Of a stretch of DNA of 64,000 nt, positions 26,521 to 35,258 are shown one piece after another. Within the stretch, counting starts at the first letter, position 1; every line of letters begins with the position of its first letter. The notes beneath the pieces are model-generated. The model searched no databases, was not told the DNA's origin, and worked only from the letters and a program-made list of their open reading frames with translations. The DNA is taken from positions 1 to 64,000 of the forward strand of contig JAQXVU010000005.1 of assembly GCA_029225085.1 (NCBI GenBank), read 5' to 3'. The translations under genes were made by a program, and so were the position numbers. Source of the DNA: Eggerthellales bacterium. GTDB taxonomy: Bacteria > Actinomycetota > Coriobacteriia > Coriobacteriales > Eggerthellaceae.

Positions 26521-27288
26521 CTAGTCCATCAAGTTCTCAAGACCGACAATCAATCCATGGGAACGGCTCATAGCGCGAACAGCCAGCAAGACGCCGGGCA
26601 TGTAGGAGAAGCGATCCCAGGAGTCGTGACGGATGGTCAGGGTCTGGCCCATAGAGCCGAAGATCACTTCCTGGCTGGCCACATAGCCCATGGAACGAAT
26701 GGAGTGAACCGGCACGCCCTTAATGAGGGCACCGCGAGCACCCTCTGCGCCAGGAATTTCGGTCTCGGAACCGGGAGCGGTACTCTCGAAGTCGCGGTTC
26801 TCGGCGATGAGGGCAGCAGTCCTGGTTGCAGTGCCAGAAGGAGCGTCCTTCTTGTTGCAGTGGTGGTATTCCACCACCTCAGCCTCGGGGAAGAACTTGG
26901 CAGCGGTCTTGGCGAATTCCATCATGAGCACCGCGCCAATGGTGAAGTTGGGAGCAACGAACAGGCAGGTATCCTCAGGGCACAGCTCGGAGAGCTCAGC
27001 GAGGGTCTCATCGGAAAGGCCGGTGGTGCCGATAACGCAATGCACGTGAGCGGGAAGGCATGCGCGGATGTGAGATTCGACCACCGAAGGCTGGGTGAAA
27101 TCGACCATGACCTGGAAAGACTCCTTCTGCAGGGCCTCCTCTACCGTAGCGTATACTGGGAACTCGCAAGCGTCAGAAGCAGCGGGGTCGACGCCGCAGA
27201 CCAGGGTCATGTCCTCAGCTTCGGTAACAGCAGAGACAACAGCCTGGCCCATCCTGCCCATGCATCCGATAACGGCAACAGTAATCAT
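26521..27288 (-). CDS. dapB: 4-hydroxy-tetrahydrodipicolinate reductase
   Basis: NAD(P)H-dependent second enzyme of the diaminopimelate branch. The 255-aa product has the Rossmann motif GCMGRMGQAV, the substrate-binding VVEYHHCNKKDAPSGTA with its catalytic His/Lys, and VPVHSIRSMGYVASQEV near the C-terminus. It is first in dapB-dapA-rnj-ftsK-rodZ, which are closely spaced. Confidence 0.97.
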   Translation of the reverse strand: MITVAVIGCMGRMGQAVVSAVTEAEDMTLVCGVDPAASDACEFPVYATVEEALQKESFQVMVDFTQPSVVESHIRACLPAHVHCVIGTTGLSDETLAELSELCPEDTCLFVAPNFTIGAVLMMEFAKTAAKFFPEAEVVEYHHCNKKDAPSGTATRTAALIAENRDFESTAPGSETEIPGAEGARGALIKGVPVHSIRSMGYVASQEVIFGSMGQTLTIRHDSWDRFSYMPGVLLAVRAMSRSHGLIVGLENLMD

Positions 27289-27311
27289 AGCGAAACCTCT
27301 CTAACATGAAA

Positions 27312-27333
27312 CATGCCACGTGGTCGTGGCATG
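27312..27333 (-). terminator. Hairpin between tetR gene and dapB
   Basis: CATGCCACG (27312-27320) and CGTGGCATG (27325-27333) pair around a 4-nt loop, followed on the minus strand by TTTCATG. It lies 14 bp past the regulator stop and probably separates it from dapB. Confidence 0.6.
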
Positions 27334-27346
27334 CAAATACGTGTGC

Positions 27347-27892
27347 TTAATCTATCACAAGATAGGGTCCGAAGAAGGTATTCACCGACTCTATGAAGGA
27401 ATCTACGGAAGAGTAATTGTAGCCGTTGATCATCTTCTCGAGGAACTCGAAGATCACCAAAGCGTACATGCGGATGAAGAAACCCTTCTCCTTATCGGAC
27501 AGACCGCGACGGGTGATGGCGCGTCCGTAACGTGTCCAGATAAACTCACTGGTGAGCTCGAGGAGGTCCCGGCGAATCCAGCTGTACTCCGTCGATTCGA
27601 GCAATGCGACAAAGAGAGCCTTCTCCTTCTCGACACAGGAAACGACGGCGCGGATACCATCCTCCTTGTTGTTGGTGGCTTTCACCGCCAGGAAAATCTC
27701 GCCCACGAACCTCCTGTAGCTGAACTGCAGGAAGGAATGCATGTCATCGAAATGGTAGTAGAAAGTCTGACGGTTAACTCCGCACTCCTTCGTGAGGCTG
27801 GTGACCGTGACCTTGTCGAGAGAGGTAGTTTCTAGCTGATGGCGAAACGCCTGTACGAACGCGTTCTTAGTCTCATCGCCTTTACGTGGCAT
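27347..27892 (-). CDS. TetR/AcrR-family transcriptional regulator
   Basis: A 181-aa protein. Residues 8-55 form the TetR HTH (FVQAFRHQLETTSLDKVTVT, then SLTKECGVNRQTFYYHFDDM). The remainder is helical and resembles the DhaS/TetR_C type of ligand domain, ending in GYNYSSVDSFIESVNTFF. It has no obvious divergently transcribed transporter as target. Its own promoter is recognisable upstream. The ligand is unknown. Confidence 0.88.
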   Translation of the reverse strand: MPRKGDETKNAFVQAFRHQLETTSLDKVTVTSLTKECGVNRQTFYYHFDDMHSFLQFSYRRFVGEIFLAVKATNNKEDGIRAVVSCVEKEKALFVALLESTEYSWIRRDLLELTSEFIWTRYGRAITRRGLSDKEKGFFIRMYALVIFEFLEKMINGYNYSSVDSFIESVNTFFGPYLVID

Positions 27893-27908
27893 ATCAGAGA
27901 TCCCCTTT

Positions 27909-27937
27909 CATATACTTGCAAGAGCAAACTATAGCAA
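27909..27937 (-). promoter_or_regulatory. Promoter of the tetR-family gene
   Basis: On the minus strand TTGCTA (27932-27937) and TATATG (27909-27914) are 17 nt apart, close to the sigma-A consensus. They lie 17-45 bp before the regulator ATG. Confidence 0.55.
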
Positions 27938-28166
27938 GGAAAACCTCGATGGGAAGAGATATAGCAGGTGAACGGTGCAATAAGGCTTCCCCACGTCTCC
28001 CCCACTCTCGCAAGCAGACAAAGAGAAAGCGAAATCTAGACAGAGTGTGAGCGGAGCGCGCATTTTCGACTGGTTTGAAAGCAGAAACATTACCCGAAGC
28101 TCGCCTCATGCTTAAGCGCTCAGGGGACGAAAAAGTTTCACTATTCTCGCGCGAGCGAAAAGAAAA
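27938..28166. other. Non-coding gap between pnp terminator and tetR promoter
   Basis: No gene, RNA gene or operator could be supported here. Short open frames exist on the plus strand but lack ribosome binding sites and recognisable products. Confidence 0.5.
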
Positions 28167-28190
28167 GGCCCCGACCTTACAGTCGGGGCC
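28158..28190 (-). terminator. Intrinsic terminator of rpsO-pnp
   Basis: On the minus strand GGCCCCGAC (28182-28190 complement) pairs with GTCGGGGCC around 6 nt and is followed by TTTTCTTTT. It lies about 115 bp past the pnp stop. Confidence 0.85.
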
Positions 28191-28306
28191 AAAAGCGCAA
28201 TGTGAGCTCAGCTGGTGTGCCGTCTTGCCAGATCAACCAAATGGCGGAGCCAGCGCCAAGAGCCAACAGCTCTAGACGAACCAGCTAGTCTTACCAGTTC
28301 CGAAAA

Positions 28307-30505
28307 CTAGTCGCGGCGGCGAGGCTTGCGATGGGCATCGCCAGACCTGTCGGAGCGACCGGAACGACCAGGACGCTCATCGCGGTTGCGGCGAGGACGC
28401 TCAGGAGCGGAAGACTCAGGAGCCTCAGGCTTGTCGAGACGATCGAGGCTGATCTTGCCGTTGTCGCCGATCTCGATGATCTGAACCTTCACCACGTCGC
28501 CCATGCTCAGGACATCCTCTACAGAGCCAACGCGACCATTTGCCATACGGGAAATGTGCAGCAGACCGTCCTTGTTAGGAGTCAGGCGAACGAAGGCGCC
28601 GAAGTCCTTGATGCCAACGACTTCGCCCTCATAGATCTCGCCAACCTCAGGCTCCTTCACGATGTCGAGGATTGCCTGCTTAGCGGCAGCACCAGCAGCG
28701 CCGTCGACAGCAGCAACGTGAACGGTGCCGTCCTCGGAAACCTCGATCTTAGCGCCGGTCTCCTCCTGCAGGCCACGGATGACCTTGCCGCCGGTACCAA
28801 TGACGTCGCGAATCTTATCGACAGGAATGTGAATGGTCTCGATGCGAGGAGCGAACTCGGACAGCTCCTCCTTAGGAGCAGCGATTTCCTTCAGCATGGC
28901 GTCGAGAATGAAGGCGCGACCCTCCTTGGCCTGAGCCAGTGCGCGACCCAGAATCTCGGTGGAAAGACCCTTGGCCTTGTTGTCCATCTGCAGAGCGGTG
29001 ATGCCCTTCTCGGTACCGGTTACCTTGAAGTCCATGTCGCCCAGGAAGTCCTCGAGGCCCTGAATGTCGGTGAGGATGACGACGTCGTCGCCCTCCTTGA
29101 TGAGGCCCATGGCAACGCCGGAAACAGGACGCTTAATGGGCACGCCGGCATCCATCAGTGCCAGGGTAGAACCGCAGGTAGAGGCCATAGAGGAAGAGCC
29201 GTTAGACTCCAGAACCTCGGAAACAACGCGGATTGCGTAAGGGAACTCGTCCTCGGAAGGCAGAACGGGCTCGAGAGCGCGACCTGCCAGAGCACCATGA
29301 CCCAGCTCGCGGCGCTTAGGAGCACCCATGCGGCCTACCTCACCGGTGCAGTAAGGTGGGAAGTTGTAGTGGTGCATGTAGCGCTTGCCCTCGGCAGGAT
29401 CGATGGTGTCAAGGCGCTGCCACTCGGACAGCATGCCCAGGGTGCAGACAGAGAGAACCTGAGTCTGGCCACGCTGGAAGAGGCCGGAGCCGTGAACGCG
29501 AGGCAGGTAGCCAGGCTTAATGTACAGAGGACGAACCTCGTCAGCGCGACGACCGTCAGCGCGCTCGCCAGTCTCGATGACCATGCGACGCATGGCGTGC
29601 TTCTCGAGAGCCTTGCAAGCAGCGGCGATGTCGGAGGCCCAAGCGGTGCGCTCCTCCTCGGAGAAGTCGTTCTCCTTGATGGAAGCCTTCAGCTCCTCAA
29701 CCTTAGCCATACGGGAGAGCTTGTCAGCGTCCTTCAGAGCAGCGGACATCTCATCGTAGTGAGCGTCGACGCGCTCAGCAATGGAAGGATCAGGAACGTG
29801 GATAGGCCATTCCTTAGGCTCGATGGTGCACTTGTCGAGGAAGCGCTGCTGAGCGTCGCAGAACTCAGCGATGACCTTCTGGCCGAACTCCAGGGCAGCC
29901 AGCATGGTCTCCTCAGGAATCTCCTGACCGCCAGCCTCTACCATGGAAATGTAGTCGCGGCCACCAGCGATGGTGAGCTCCAGGTCAGAGCCCTCTTCCT
30001 CCTGGAAGGTTGGGTTTACAATGAACTCGCCGGTCTCGACGTTGCGGCCGATGCGGACGCAAGCCACAGGGCCCTCGAAAGGAGCGCTGGCGATCATCAG
30101 AGCAGCGGAAGCGCCAGCAACGCAGATGGTGTCTGGCTGGTTAGAGCCGTCAGCCACGAAAGTGGTGGCAACAACGTGCACTTCCTGCTTGAAGCCGTCC
30201 ACAAAGCCAGGACGGATAGGTCGGTCGATCATACGGGCGGTAAGGGTGCCCTTCTCGGAAGCCTTGGCCTCGCGCTTCAGATAGCCACCGGGGATGCGGC
30301 CCACGGCGTACATCTTCTCCATGAAGTCGACGGTCAGAGGGAAGAAGTCGTAATCCTTCTCCTCCTTAGAGATGACGGCAGTCACCAGGCAGGTGGTATC
30401 GCCCTGGGTAACCAGAACGGCACCGGAAGCCTGCTTTGCCAGCTCGCCGGTCTCGAAGCGGTACTGCTTTCCGTACAGCTCAAAGCTCTCTACGATTTTT
30501 TCCAT
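28307..30505 (-). CDS. pnp: Polyribonucleotide nucleotidyltransferase (PNPase)
   Basis: Phosphorolytic 3'-exoribonuclease. The 732-aa product has two RNase PH-type domains around a helical linker. A KH domain (IPVDKIRDVIGTGGKVIRGL) and an S1 domain (GEIYEGEVVGIKDFGAFVRL) follow. The C-terminal tail is Arg/Ser/Gly-rich and disordered (about 45 residues), which may add RNA affinity. It follows rpsO, the conserved arrangement, with a terminator hairpin between them. Confidence 0.97.
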   Translation of the reverse strand: MEKIVESFELYGKQYRFETGELAKQASGAVLVTQGDTTCLVTAVISKEEKDYDFFPLTVDFMEKMYAVGRIPGGYLKREAKASEKGTLTARMIDRPIRPGFVDGFKQEVHVVATTFVADGSNQPDTICVAGASAALMIASAPFEGPVACVRIGRNVETGEFIVNPTFQEEEGSDLELTIAGGRDYISMVEAGGQEIPEETMLAALEFGQKVIAEFCDAQQRFLDKCTIEPKEWPIHVPDPSIAERVDAHYDEMSAALKDADKLSRMAKVEELKASIKENDFSEEERTAWASDIAAACKALEKHAMRRMVIETGERADGRRADEVRPLYIKPGYLPRVHGSGLFQRGQTQVLSVCTLGMLSEWQRLDTIDPAEGKRYMHHYNFPPYCTGEVGRMGAPKRRELGHGALAGRALEPVLPSEDEFPYAIRVVSEVLESNGSSSMASTCGSTLALMDAGVPIKRPVSGVAMGLIKEGDDVVILTDIQGLEDFLGDMDFKVTGTEKGITALQMDNKAKGLSTEILGRALAQAKEGRAFILDAMLKEIAAPKEELSEFAPRIETIHIPVDKIRDVIGTGGKVIRGLQEETGAKIEVSEDGTVHVAAVDGAAGAAAKQAILDIVKEPEVGEIYEGEVVGIKDFGAFVRLTPNKDGLLHISRMANGRVGSVEDVLSMGDVVKVQIIEIGDNGKISLDRLDKPEAPESSAPERPRRNRDERPGRSGRSDRSGDAHRKPRRRD

Positions 30506-30650
30506 TTCAAAATTCTTTCTCGTTCCCTATGCGCCTCATTGCGCAAAGGCTTCTTCGGAGCAAGACCCTCTGTCTGCCCCTCGAGCAGCTACGCCTCTGC
30601 GCAGCCGACCGAACGAAATGTCCCAACAAGGACTTTTCGCAAAAATGCGA

Positions 30651-30670
30651 AAGCCCGCCGAAGCGGGCTT
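30651..30670 (-). terminator. Terminator between rpsO and pnp
   Basis: On the minus strand AAGCCCGC-TTCG-GCGGGCTT is followed by TCGCATTTTTGCG. It lies 13 bp after the rpsO stop. Readthrough would feed pnp, as in other bacteria. Confidence 0.75.
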
Positions 30671-30682
30671 GACGCTAATGAC

Positions 30683-30970
30683 TTAGAGGTTGTCGCGAAT
30701 ACCAAGCTTCTTGATGAGCTGACGGTAGTTATCGATGTCGTTGTTCTTGATGTAAGAAAGCAGACGACGACGCTTACCGATGAGCTTCAGAAGACCAGTG
30801 CGGGTGTGGAAGTCCTTCTTGTGGACCTTCAGGTGCTCGGTGAGGTTACGGATACGAACGGTCAGGATTGCAACCTGAACCTCAGGAGAACCGGAGTCCT
30901 TCTCGTTCTTGCCGTACTCCTTGATGAGCTCTGCTACCTGCTCCTTGGAGATGCTGTCCCTGTTTGCCAT
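30683..30970 (-). CDS. rpsO: 30S ribosomal protein S15
   Basis: Primary 16S rRNA-binding protein of the 30S platform. The product is 95 aa from the ATG at 30970 ([20 protein letters not shown]) and contains the conserved [29 protein letters not shown] and [21 protein letters not shown] lies 5 nt upstream of this ATG, which decides the start over the one three codons earlier. Confidence 0.98.
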   Translation of the reverse strand: MANRDSISKEQVAELIKEYGKNEKDSGSPEVQVAILTVRIRNLTEHLKVHKKDFHTRTGLLKLIGKRRRLLSYIKNNDIDNYRQLIKKLGIRDNL

Positions 30971-31154
30971 GTTTTCCACCTTTCATATAAGATACGTACT
31001 CCTGACTGAGTCGGCCATGTGGTGGACATGACCACTAAATCAGAAGCTCGCTGCGAACGCAGCCTGCTAATCATACGATGAATTCCCCGCTAAAACAACG
31101 GGTAATATACGTCCTAAGCAAACGTCATACTTTCCACAAGAAACCGAGGCACCT

Positions 31155-31415
31155 ATGTACACCTACTATCCCGAGCGCGTCTGCGCCAAGGCCATTCAGT
31201 TCGATCTCACCAATGACGGCAAGGTCTGCAACGTCGCCTTCCAGGGCGGCTGCGACGGCAATCTGAAGGCCATCAGCAAGGTGTGCGAAGGCCAGGACGT
31301 AGAAACCCTCGCCGCATGGTTCGAGGGCAACGACTGCCGTGGTCGCGGCACCAGCTGCGTCGATCAGCTCATGAAGGGCATCCGCAAGGCTCAGGAGGCC
31401 CAGAGGCAGAACTAG
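31155..31415 (+). CDS. TSCPD-domain small protein
   Basis: An 86-aa protein of the TSCPD family (TIGR03905-like). This domain is found alone or at the end of vitamin B12-dependent ribonucleotide reductases. It shows the characteristic Cys pattern: VCAKAIQF, VAFQGGCDGNLKAIS and CRGRGTSCVDQLMKGI. Stand-alone members have no proven function. The cysteines suggest metal or thiol chemistry. It is transcribed alone, divergent from rpsO, with TAATAT at 31103-31108 as a possible -10. Confidence 0.85.
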   Translation: MYTYYPERVCAKAIQFDLTNDGKVCNVAFQGGCDGNLKAISKVCEGQDVETLAAWFEGNDCRGRGTSCVDQLMKGIRKAQEAQRQN

Positions 31416-31423
31416 TTCGCCCT

Positions 31424-31498
31424 GCGGCTTCAGCCTGTACGGCTTCAGCCCCTGCAACTTCAGCCTTCACAACTTCGCCCCAAGCAACCTTAGCCCCA
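31424..31498. repeat. 15-bp tandem repeat, five units, after the TSCPD gene
   Basis: Units of exactly 15 bp start at 31424, 31439, 31454, 31469 and 31484. Unit 1 is GCGGCTTCAGCCTGT; later units diverge (GCAACTTCAGCCTTC, GCAACCTTAGCCCCA). The array begins 8 bp after the stop codon and ends before the terminator hairpin. Confidence 0.75.
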
Positions 31499-31524
31499 CG
31501 CACATAAGAAGCTTTGTAACCAGG

Positions 31525-31544
31525 CGCCGCGGAAAACCGCGGCG
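31525..31544. terminator. Hairpin between the TSCPD gene and the convergent WYL gene
   Basis: CGCCGCGG-AAAA-CCGCGGCG is a perfect 8-bp stem. It lies between two convergent genes and can form on both transcripts, though T-runs are weak. Confidence 0.65.
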
Positions 31545-31553
31545 TCTTCCACC

Positions 31554-32543
31554 TTAATCTCGTCGATAGATGCTCAGGATATCCTCGAGATAGGAAACGA
31601 AGTTCTCACGCACCTTCGCCGGACCCTCAAGCTCTATCTGCTCGCCGAACTGGGCCAACCAGCCGTAGAAGGTCTTGCTCTCGAGAATCTGCACCGTCAC
31701 CCGGGCCCGGTTGTCATCGGCGGGATAGCACATGACGTTTCGGCCAAAACGGTCGATCACCGACCCCATGGCGCTCTCCTGCACCAGCAGCACCGCCGTG
31801 GTGGGATCGCCGCCGAACATGCCGAACACCCGCTGCTCATAGTCGGAGACATCGAAGGTGGCGATGATCTCATTGCGGGTGGCGGGCTCATCGGAAATGC
31901 GAATCTCGGTCATGCGGTCGACACGGTACGTGGTCAGAGACTGGTACTTGTCACTGAAGGAGATCAGGTAGTAGCAGCCCTCGGAATAAATGAGGCTCAC
32001 CGGGGTCACCACGTAGTCCTTGCCCTCGCGGCGCAGCACCTTGCTCTTCTGCAAGTTGTAGGTGAAGTACTTGAACTGCAGCTTGCGGTGCTCGGCAATG
32101 GCGTTCTGAATGGCGTCAACGTTGTAGAACACGGACTCGTTCTGAGTCTTAATACGGCCATCAACGTGCACGCGCTTGTTCAGGTCGCGCACCTGATTGC
32201 GGGAACCCAAGCTCTTCAGGGAGCGCACCAACTCGTCGGACTTCGACTTGGTGAGGAAGCGGGAAGACTGCACGGCATCAATAAGCAACACCAGCTCAGA
32301 GCGGGACAGGGGCCTGTTGGCCAGAGCATAGGACGTAGGGGCCGTGCGCAGCTTCACGATGTCGAGGCCGAACTCCTTCAGCACGTCGATGTCGCGATAT
32401 ACGGACTTGCGCTCCGCCTGCACGCCACGCTCAGCAAGATACTCGATGATCTGAGCCATGGTCACGCCATGGGACTCGTCGGTCTCCTTGAACAGAAGCT
32501 CTGCGATGTGCAGGAGCTTCACCTTCTGCTTATCGGTGGCCAT
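31554..32543 (-). CDS. WYL-domain transcriptional regulator
   Basis: A 329-aa protein with an N-terminal winged helix of the HTH_11 kind (MAQIIEYLAERGVQAERKSV followed by YRDIDVLKEFG). A WYL ligand-binding domain of about residues 140-220 follows (HRKLQFKYFTYN, DYVVTPVSLIYSEGCYYLIS), then the WCX region. WYL proteins often sense nucleic acid fragments and control DNA-damage or defence genes. No defence gene is nearby; it is the last gene after recO in this run, so its target is unknown. Confidence 0.9.
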   Translation of the reverse strand: MATDKQKVKLLHIAELLFKETDESHGVTMAQIIEYLAERGVQAERKSVYRDIDVLKEFGLDIVKLRTAPTSYALANRPLSRSELVLLIDAVQSSRFLTKSKSDELVRSLKSLGSRNQVRDLNKRVHVDGRIKTQNESVFYNVDAIQNAIAEHRKLQFKYFTYNLQKSKVLRREGKDYVVTPVSLIYSEGCYYLISFSDKYQSLTTYRVDRMTEIRISDEPATRNEIIATFDVSDYEQRVFGMFGGDPTTAVLLVQESAMGSVIDRFGRNVMCYPADDNRARVTVQILESKTFYGWLAQFGEQIELEGPAKVRENFVSYLEDILSIYRRD

Positions 32544-32563
32544 ACATCACTCCAATCGAAACC

Positions 32564-33343
32564 TTACCCCAGTAAGGATAGCAGTATCTTCATGCCGTTC
32601 AGATGGATGCTCATCTGAACGCTGACCCAAGAGCTAAGAACCTGCAGGCAATCGCGAAGGGTCTGAGCATCGGCTCCCAGCTCCTGCAAGGACGCGACCT
32701 CGGAGAACCGCAAGGTCACCAGGGAATCGAGCCAATCGAGACACAAGCCCGACACCTGAAAGCAAGAAGCCGAGGCGAAGCACTCGGGGCAGAGCCTGCC
32801 GCCTTCAACATAGGACATGAGAGCCCGCGACTCCCTGCCCGCCAAAGGCAGGCCGCATTCCACACAGGAATCGAGACAGGGACGAAAGCCCAGCTGCGCC
32901 ACGATCTTCGCCAAACACGCAACCGTCAGAAGAGCCGCCGTCCTGTCGCCACCCACCTCGCTCTCGCACAGCGTAGCCAGATAGGCATTGGCCATGGGAA
33001 AGAGCCGCGGGTTATCGAGGCCAGACTCAGTAGACTTCCCCAGCAGCTCGCAGACCACCGCCGCACCGGTGCTCTTCACAAGGTCCGAGCGCACCTGGCC
33101 GTGGGAGGCCACCAGCTTCGCTTCCTTCACGATGTCAAGGGACTTCCCCTTTACCAGCAGCACATCGCAGCAGCTGAAGAGCTCGAGGCGCGAGGCAAAG
33201 GAGCTGGTGGGCTTACGGGCGCCCTTGGCAACCGCGCGAATCTGCCGGCCCTCCTCATCGAGGAGGGACAAGATGAGATCCGACTCCCCCAGCTTGGTCT
33301 TGCGAAGAACCAGAACCCGCCTGTGATAGGTCGCCTGAGCCAT
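32564..33343 (-). CDS. recO: DNA repair protein RecO
   Basis: Helps load RecA on SSB-coated gaps. The 259-aa product has the N-terminal OB fold (RRVLVLRKTKLGESDLILSL), a helical middle and a Cys4 zinc site (CLDSCVEC with a distal CPEC). It starts 6 bp after era on the same strand, a common order. Confidence 0.94.
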   Translation of the reverse strand: MAQATYHRRVLVLRKTKLGESDLILSLLDEEGRQIRAVAKGARKPTSSFASRLELFSCCDVLLVKGKSLDIVKEAKLVASHGQVRSDLVKSTGAAVVCELLGKSTESGLDNPRLFPMANAYLATLCESEVGGDRTAALLTVACLAKIVAQLGFRPCLDSCVECGLPLAGRESRALMSYVEGGRLCPECFASASCFQVSGLCLDWLDSLVTLRFSEVASLQELGADAQTLRDCLQVLSSWVSVQMSIHLNGMKILLSLLG

Positions 33344-33349
33344 GAGGGC

Positions 33350-34264
33350 CTATACGCCCTCGCCGTACCCGAAGCGCCTGATCTGGTTCAGATCGCGACG
33401 CCAGTTCTTCCTGACCTTCACCTGCAGGTCGAGGTATACCCTGCCGCCCAGCAGCACTTCCAGATCCTCCCTGGCCTGGCTGCCAATGGCCTTAATGCCG
33501 GCACCCTTCGCGCCGATGATGATGCCCTTCTGACCCTCACGTTCCACATAGATGGTAGCGAAGATGCGATACAGGTCCTTCTTCTTGTCATATTCGAGGG
33601 TGTCGCAGATCACGCCGATGGAGTGAGGGATCTCGTCGCGGGTGCGATACAGAATCTTCTCGCGAATGAACTCGGCCACCATGACCTCCATGGGCTGGTC
33701 GGTGTCCATGTCCTCGGGGAACCAACGGGGTCCCTCAGGAAGCATGCTGCTCACCGCGTCAATAAAGTCGCCCAGGCCGCGATTCTTCTTGGCGGACAGG
33801 CACACCACCTCGTCGAAGTCGGCCAGCTCGCAAGCGGCCTTGCGCTGCTCGTCGAGAGTGAAGGGATCTACCAGATCAGACTTTGAAAGCACCAGGATCT
33901 TCTTGTAGCGCTTGCCCTTGATGGTCTGGGCAACCCACTCGTCTCCCCTGCCCACGGGCTTGCTGGCATCGATAAGCAACGCCACCACATCAATGTCGTC
34001 GAGAGCCTCGATGGCACTGGCGTTCAGCTCCTCGCCCAGCACGTCATGGGGCTTGTGAATGCCCGGGGTGTCTACCAGCACAATCTGGGAGTTCTCGTTG
34101 TTCAGAATCGCGCGGAAACGATGGCGGGTAGTCTGAGCGGTGTCAGAGGTGATGGCCAGCTTCTTTCCCATGAGGGCGTTCAGCAAGGTCGACTTTCCGG
34201 CGTTGGGCCTACCAATGAGGGTCACGAAGCCAGAGCGGAAAGGGGCATCAGGGCAGGTAGTCAA
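33350..34264 (-). CDS. era: GTPase Era
   Basis: Assembly GTPase that binds the 3' end of 16S rRNA in 30S maturation. The 304-aa product has G1 GRPNAGKSTLLNALMGKK, G2/G3 region LVDTPGIHKPHD, G4 LSKSDLVD, and a C-terminal KH domain (KGIIIGAKGAGIKAIGSQAR). The start is TTG at 34264 with AAGGAG 5 nt upstream. It functions with YbeY, encoded just upstream in the same operon. Confidence 0.96.
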   Translation of the reverse strand: MTTCPDAPFRSGFVTLIGRPNAGKSTLLNALMGKKLAITSDTAQTTRHRFRAILNNENSQIVLVDTPGIHKPHDVLGEELNASAIEALDDIDVVALLIDASKPVGRGDEWVAQTIKGKRYKKILVLSKSDLVDPFTLDEQRKAACELADFDEVVCLSAKKNRGLGDFIDAVSSMLPEGPRWFPEDMDTDQPMEVMVAEFIREKILYRTRDEIPHSIGVICDTLEYDKKKDLYRIFATIYVEREGQKGIIIGAKGAGIKAIGSQAREDLEVLLGGRVYLDLQVKVRKNWRRDLNQIRRFGYGEGV

Positions 34265-34299
34265 GGGGTCTCCTTATCTTAGTAAACTCGCAAAAGCGC

Positions 34300-34365
34300 T
34301 TTGGAAGGTGCTGCGCGAAATCGCGGTCGCACAAACCTTTTGGAAGGTGCCGACGCGAGGTCGCG
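34300..34365. repeat. 39-bp degenerate direct repeat between dgkA and era
   Basis: TTTGGAAGGTGC occurs at 34300-34311 and 34339-34350, each followed by a similar GCGCGAAATCGCG/CGCGAGGTCGCG block. The copies abut with a 39-bp period in the 141-bp gap. Confidence 0.65.
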
Positions 34366-34375
34366 CCAGCGCCAT

Positions 34376-34399
34376 CGTCTTGCGGTATCCCGCAAGACG
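34376..34399. repeat. 10-bp inverted repeat after dgkA
   Basis: CGTCTTGCGG (34376-34385) and CCGCAAGACG (34390-34399) pair around TATC. It lies 6 bp past the dgkA stop. On the minus strand no T-run follows it, so termination is uncertain. Confidence 0.6.
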
Positions 34400-34405
34400 A
34401 AAAAC

Positions 34406-34777
34406 CTACCATCCCACCAGGGACAGCAGGTAGGGAACGAAAATGATGCAGCCCACCACGAAGGAAGCTGCGGCGAAGATCATGACAGCTCCTGCCGCCA
34501 TGTCCTTCGCGGCCTTGGCCAGGTCGTGGTATTCCGGAGACGCCAGGTCAACCACTGCTTCCAGCGCAGAGTTGAAGCACTCGCCACCCAGCACCAGGCC
34601 AATGCAGATCACCACGGCAAGCCACTGCTCCGGGGTGATGCCGAACACGAAGCCCAGCACGATGGCGAGAACCCCCACCGCAGACTGAATGCGAATGTTG
34701 GTTCCCGTCTTAAAGGCCTGGGCAATGCCTGCAAAGGAATAGCCGAAATTTTTGAACAGGCTATAGGAGGGTTTCAT
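34406..34777 (-). CDS. dgkA: Diacylglycerol/undecaprenol kinase
   Basis: Small integral membrane kinase of the DgkA family, in Gram-positive relatives acting mainly on undecaprenol. The 123-aa product has three membrane helices and the family active-site segment GGECFNSALEAVVDLASPEY with nearby DLAKAAKDMAAGAV. Its start overlaps the ybeY 3' end by 17 bp, the conserved ybeY-dgkA-era order. Confidence 0.95.
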   Translation of the reverse strand: MKPSYSLFKNFGYSFAGIAQAFKTGTNIRIQSAVGVLAIVLGFVFGITPEQWLAVVICIGLVLGGECFNSALEAVVDLASPEYHDLAKAAKDMAAGAVMIFAAASFVVGCIIFVPYLLSLVGW

Positions 34778-35258
34778 GGCCTTCCCTCCAGGCGGAGAGA
34801 ACCTCCTGCTCGCGGGCCTTCATGAGCTCCGCATCCTCAGGATCGATGTGGTCATAGCCGCACAGGTGAAGCAGGCCATGCACCACCAGCAGCTCAACCT
34901 CCTCCTGGAAGTCCGTACCGAACTCCTGGGTCTGACGGGTAGCCACATCGGGAGCGATGACGATATCACCCAAGCAGAAGACGTCGTCGCCGTCCTCGGC
35001 ATCTTCCAGAACGTAATCGAGGCCAAGGATGCCGTCATAGTCGAGACCATCGCACTCGAAGCTCAACACATCGGTGGGCCTATCGAGGTCGCGATACTCC
35101 TTGTTCAGGCGCTGAATCTCCTCGTCGGTGACGAAGGTGAGGGACACCTCGGTATCCGTAGGGGCCTCCTGCATGGCCAGGGTGTGCAGACAGAGCTGAC
35201 GAATGGGCAGGGCTTCGATGTCCTCGGCCCTATAGGATGCATCTATGAGAACGTTCAC
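34761..35258 (-). CDS. ybeY: Endoribonuclease YbeY
   Basis: Metal-dependent RNase for 16S rRNA 3'-end maturation and ribosome quality control. The 165-aa product has the zinc motif HGLLHLCGYDH near residue 126, plus ATDVLSFE-like PTDVLSFECDG and LGDIVIAPDVA. An acidic insertion (LDYVLEDAEDGDD) is present in the middle. The GTG start overlaps the phoH stop (GTGA). Confidence 0.95.
   Translation of the reverse strand: MNVLIDASYRAEDIEALPIRQLCLHTLAMQEAPTDTEVSLTFVTDEEIQRLNKEYRDLDRPTDVLSFECDGLDYDGILGLDYVLEDAEDGDDVFCLGDIVIAPDVATRQTQEFGTDFQEEVELLVVHGLLHLCGYDHIDPEDAELMKAREQEVLSAWREGHETLL

Noticed and set aside
28075-28275. Small plus-strand open frame in the gap downstream of pnp
   Set aside because: It spans the pnp terminator, has no ribosome binding site and no recognisable product.
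34376-34399. Terminator after dgkA
   Set aside because: The hairpin is real, but the T-run precedes it on the transcribed strand instead of following it. Kept only as an inverted repeat.
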